DNA of 41,554 nucleotides. Origin: WJLG01 sp964602485 (GTDB taxonomy: Bacteria > Patescibacteriota > Patescibacteriia > Patescibacteriales > WJLG01). The first letter of the stretch is position 1. Every line of letters starts with the position of its first letter. The notes beneath the pieces were generated by a model that did not search any database, was not told the DNA's origin, and saw nothing but the letters and a program-made list of their open reading frames with translations. This document shows, in pieces, positions 39,170 through 41,554 of this stretch. The stretch spans positions 1-41,554 of the forward strand of contig CAZRQU010000008.1 in NCBI GenBank assembly GCA_964602485.1, read 5' to 3'. The translations under genes were made by a program, and so were the position numbers.

Positions 39170-40999
39170 TTATTCCAATATTGCCTTTATTCGACGCACC
39201 CCCGAAGAGGAACTTTGCTCTTTCTTTATCCTAAAATGGCCGAGCTTACCGGTCCTTTCCACGTGCGGGCCTCCACAGATCTCGTGGGAAAAGGCCTTAT
39301 CCTCTGCTCCTACTTTGTAAACCTTCACTTTTTCTCCATACTTTGATCCAAAAACACCGACAGCTCCATTCTCTTTAGCCTGGTCCAATGTCATTTCTTG
39401 GCAATCCACGGGCAGATCCGCCTCTATGGCTTGATTGACCAATTTTTCCACTTCGGCCTTTTGCTCATCGGTCATTTTCTCCGGATGGGAAAAATCGAAC
39501 CTTAATCTCTCCGCCGTGATATTACTGCCCTTTTGAACAACGTGATCTCCTAAAACCTTCCTTAAGGCAGCCAAAAGTAAATGAGCGGCCGTGTGTAGTT
39601 TGGTGGTTTCTTCTGAAGCATCAGCCAAACCACCCTTGAACATCCCGGCGCCGGCCGTACGTGATAATTCTTGATGTTTTCTCATTTCCTCCTTATAACC
39701 CTCACGATCTATGCCCATATGGTTCTCCTTGGCTATCTCTACGATAAGTTCTAAAGGAAAACCATAAGTAGCCACCAGCTTAAAAACTATATCTCCGGGG
39801 ATCGTTATATTGATATCGTCTTTTTCATCTATCTCACAAGTTAGAGCCTCGCACTCCTTATTGAATTCTTTCATGCCTTTTTCCAAGGTCTTTGAAAATT
39901 TTATTTGTTCATCTTTTATGCCGTTCATTATGAAATTATGGTTTTGACCCAGCTCCGGATAAGCCTCTTTATAGGTATCAATAACCTCGTCAGCCAATTG
40001 ACCCATCCAATCATCACCTTTGATGCCAAGCTTTTTACCATACACTATACCTCTCCTTAAAAGCCTTCTTACTATATATCCTTGGTCAGTATTGGATGGT
40101 GATATCCCCTTGTCATCCCCCATTATGAAAACAGCTGCTTTCACATGATCAGCCACTATACGAATATGTTTGGCGTCCTCTTTGCCTTGTTCTCCTTTCG
40201 GGGCATACTCTTTGTTTGAAAGATGCTCTATTCTATGGATCAAGCTATTCCATAATTCACTTTTATAATTGTCATCAAGTCCATTGATTATGCTCAAAGT
40301 TCTCTCCAGACCCATGCCCGTATCAACATTCTTTTGTTCAAGAGGTTTAAAACTGCCATCCTTTTCTTTGTTGTATTGCATAAATACATCGTTCCATATC
40401 TCTACCCAAAGGTCGTTATCATCATTGAAGCTTTCTGGAACTTTGTCAGGATCACCAACCCAATAGAACATCTCCGTATCTGGTCCGCAAGGGCCGGTTT
40501 CACCGGCTGGGCCCCACCAATTGCTATCTTTAGGCAGTTTGGCTATTCTTGATCCCGAAATTCCGAGATCTTTCCAAATACCAAAAGCTTCCTGGTCAAA
40601 GGGAGCATCTTCATCCCCGGCAAAGACCGATACAGCTAATCTGTTCTTATCAAGCCCCAACCACTCAGGCGAGGTTAAAAAATCCCAGCTCATCTTAATG
40701 GCTTCTTCTTTAAAATAATCACCTAAAGACCAATTACCAAGCATCTCAAAGAAAGTATGATGGGTCGTATCACCCACCTCCTCTATATCAGTTGTGCGAA
40801 TACATTTCTGCACATCGGTCAAACGTCTGCCTTCGGGGTGTTTTTCACCCATTAAATACGGCACCAAAGGGTGCATGCCGGCAGTGGTAAAAAGCACTGT
40901 CGGATCGTTTTCCGGTATTAAAGAAGCGGAAGGTACCACTGAATGGCCCTTCTGCTTGAAAAATTCCAAATATTTTTGTCTTAATTCACTGGCTGTCAT
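39170..40999 (-). CDS. alaS: Alanine--tRNA ligase, short form lacking the C-Ala domain
   Basis: The 609-aa product has the class II catalytic domain (MTASELRQKYLEFFKQKGHSVVPSASLIPENDPTVLFTTAGM, GPCGPDTEMFYW, NVDTGMGLERT) and the editing domain (LHTAAHLLLAALRKVLGDHV, and CGGPHVERTG with the Cys/His). It ends at RIKKEQSSSSGVRRIKAILE, where normal AlaRS (about 875 aa) continues into a linker and the DHHA1-type C-Ala domain. So editing is kept and C-Ala lost. The stop at 39170 gives no sign of a frameshift. A composite repeat lies upstream. Confidence 0.95.
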   Translation of the reverse strand: MTASELRQKYLEFFKQKGHSVVPSASLIPENDPTVLFTTAGMHPLVPYLMGEKHPEGRRLTDVQKCIRTTDIEEVGDTTHHTFFEMLGNWSLGDYFKEEAIKMSWDFLTSPEWLGLDKNRLAVSVFAGDEDAPFDQEAFGIWKDLGISGSRIAKLPKDSNWWGPAGETGPCGPDTEMFYWVGDPDKVPESFNDDNDLWVEIWNDVFMQYNKEKDGSFKPLEQKNVDTGMGLERTLSIINGLDDNYKSELWNSLIHRIEHLSNKEYAPKGEQGKEDAKHIRIVADHVKAAVFIMGDDKGISPSNTDQGYIVRRLLRRGIVYGKKLGIKGDDWMGQLADEVIDTYKEAYPELGQNHNFIMNGIKDEQIKFSKTLEKGMKEFNKECEALTCEIDEKDDINITIPGDIVFKLVATYGFPLELIVEIAKENHMGIDREGYKEEMRKHQELSRTAGAGMFKGGLADASEETTKLHTAAHLLLAALRKVLGDHVVQKGSNITAERLRFDFSHPEKMTDEQKAEVEKLVNQAIEADLPVDCQEMTLDQAKENGAVGVFGSKYGEKVKVYKVGAEDKAFSHEICGGPHVERTGKLGHFRIKKEQSSSSGVRRIKAILE

Positions 41000-41008
41000 A
41001 TTTTATAT

Positions 41009-41554
41009 CGCATAACGGGTGAAACTCTAAATCCTAAACTCTAAATCCTTACACACCCCGCCCCTTTGAAAGAAGGGGGTTAATTTTTGAATTTTATAAT
41101 TTTTATAATTTTTGAAATAATTTCTAATTTTTAATTCTAAACATTCTAAACGCATAACTCGTAACGCATAACAAACTGCAAATCACAAATTGCAAATATC
41201 AAATAACCAATTACCAATTATAGATCCTTCGTCACTATCCGCTCCTTAAGGATGATATTCCATATCCCAAATGACCAATTACAAATTACTAATTCCATTA
41301 ACCCCTCCTAGCCTCCCCTTAGCAAGGGGAGGAATTGATGAAATACCAAATTACTAATTACCAATTACCAATTACCTAATATAGATCCTTCGTCTCCCGC
41401 CTTCGCGGGATCCTCAAGATGACACTCCGTACCCCAAATTACCAATTACCAATTACCAATATCAAATATCCAGTATCCAGTATCAAATTACCAATTACAA
41501 ATAATTATCATTAATCTAACAATATAACAATTCCCCGATATTTTCAATGTTGAC
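41009..41554 (+). repeat. Composite heptamer element, copy 5, plus two hairpin blocks
   Basis: No gene in the last 555 bases. Order: CATAACG, CTAAATC units (41023-41049), a degenerate GC core ACACACCCCGCCCC...AGGGGG (41050-41079), the A+T-rich 59-bp segment shared with 11357-11415 (41082-41140), CATAACT/CGTAACG units, AGATCCTTCG...AAGGATGA (41222-41255), a CCTCCCCTT/AAGGGGAGG hairpin (41312-41332), CAATTAC units, a second AGATCC...GATGACA palindrome (41393-41424), then CCAGTAT and CAATTAC units and an AACAATAT octamer end. Confidence 0.8.

Noticed and set aside
1..41554. tRNA or rRNA genes
   Set aside because: I found no cloverleaf with a TTCRANNC T-loop in a spacer and no rRNA-like sequence; hits to GGTTCGAA lie inside coding regions.

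Overview
The window looks like one contig stretch from a member of the Candidate Phyla Radiation (Patescibacteria). This is inferred from the mix of genes: a compact infA-to-rpsI ribosomal block, an alanyl-tRNA synthetase that ends after its editing domain, an RNA polymerase alpha subunit without its C-terminal domain, a pilin-like protein with a degenerate M15-like tail, ComEC without a metallo-beta-lactamase domain, and many very small membrane or basic proteins. A UGA-specific release factor (prfB) is present and TGA is used as a stop, so the code appears standard. Finer taxonomy cannot be read from the window. Most genes lack a Shine-Dalgarno sequence and start in an A+T-rich context.

Layout. 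Bases 291-10400 (minus strand): rsmA, an MFS transporter, leuS, a secreted CHAP-domain protein whose signal peptide is cut off by a T9 frameshift, a lipoprotein, a sulfotransferase-like protein, xth and a 47-aa basic protein. Bases 10498-15910 (plus strand): a membrane-anchored DsbA-like oxidoreductase, pyruvate:ferredoxin oxidoreductase (porG-porD-porA-porB) and the pilin/M15-like protein. From 16024 to the end (minus strand): rnhA, recJ, a 32-aa membrane peptide, lepA, murJ, a glycosyltransferase with TPR repeats, a Pat-like acyl-CoA synthetase/GNAT fusion next to acs, an SPFH protein and two membrane proteins, comEC, prfB, the block infA-rpmJ-rpsM-rpsK-rpsD-rpoA-rplQ-rplM-rpsI (transcribed right to left), and alaS.

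Metabolism. PFOR would make acetyl-CoA. The ADP-forming synthetase domain, with both catalytic histidines kept, could convert acetyl-CoA to acetate plus ATP. AMP-forming Acs works the opposite way. The GNAT domain fused to the synthetase resembles the acetyltransferases that switch off Acs, and the target lysine motif is present in the neighbouring Acs.

The most unusual feature is the spacer DNA. Nearly every gap is filled with degenerate tandem repeats of 7 bp period (some 8 bp), such as GAAATTT, GGTATTT, GTTATGC, CTAAATC, ATACTGA and CAATTAC. At five places they form a composite element with a fixed order: (GTTATGC)n, (TTTAGGA)n, a GC-rich hairpin core, then more heptamers. The arrays run into coding sequence: at least ten genes take their stop codon from one, and rsmA and leuS carry in-frame copies. 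leuS also contains an in-frame 126-bp palindromic element. No transposase is visible.
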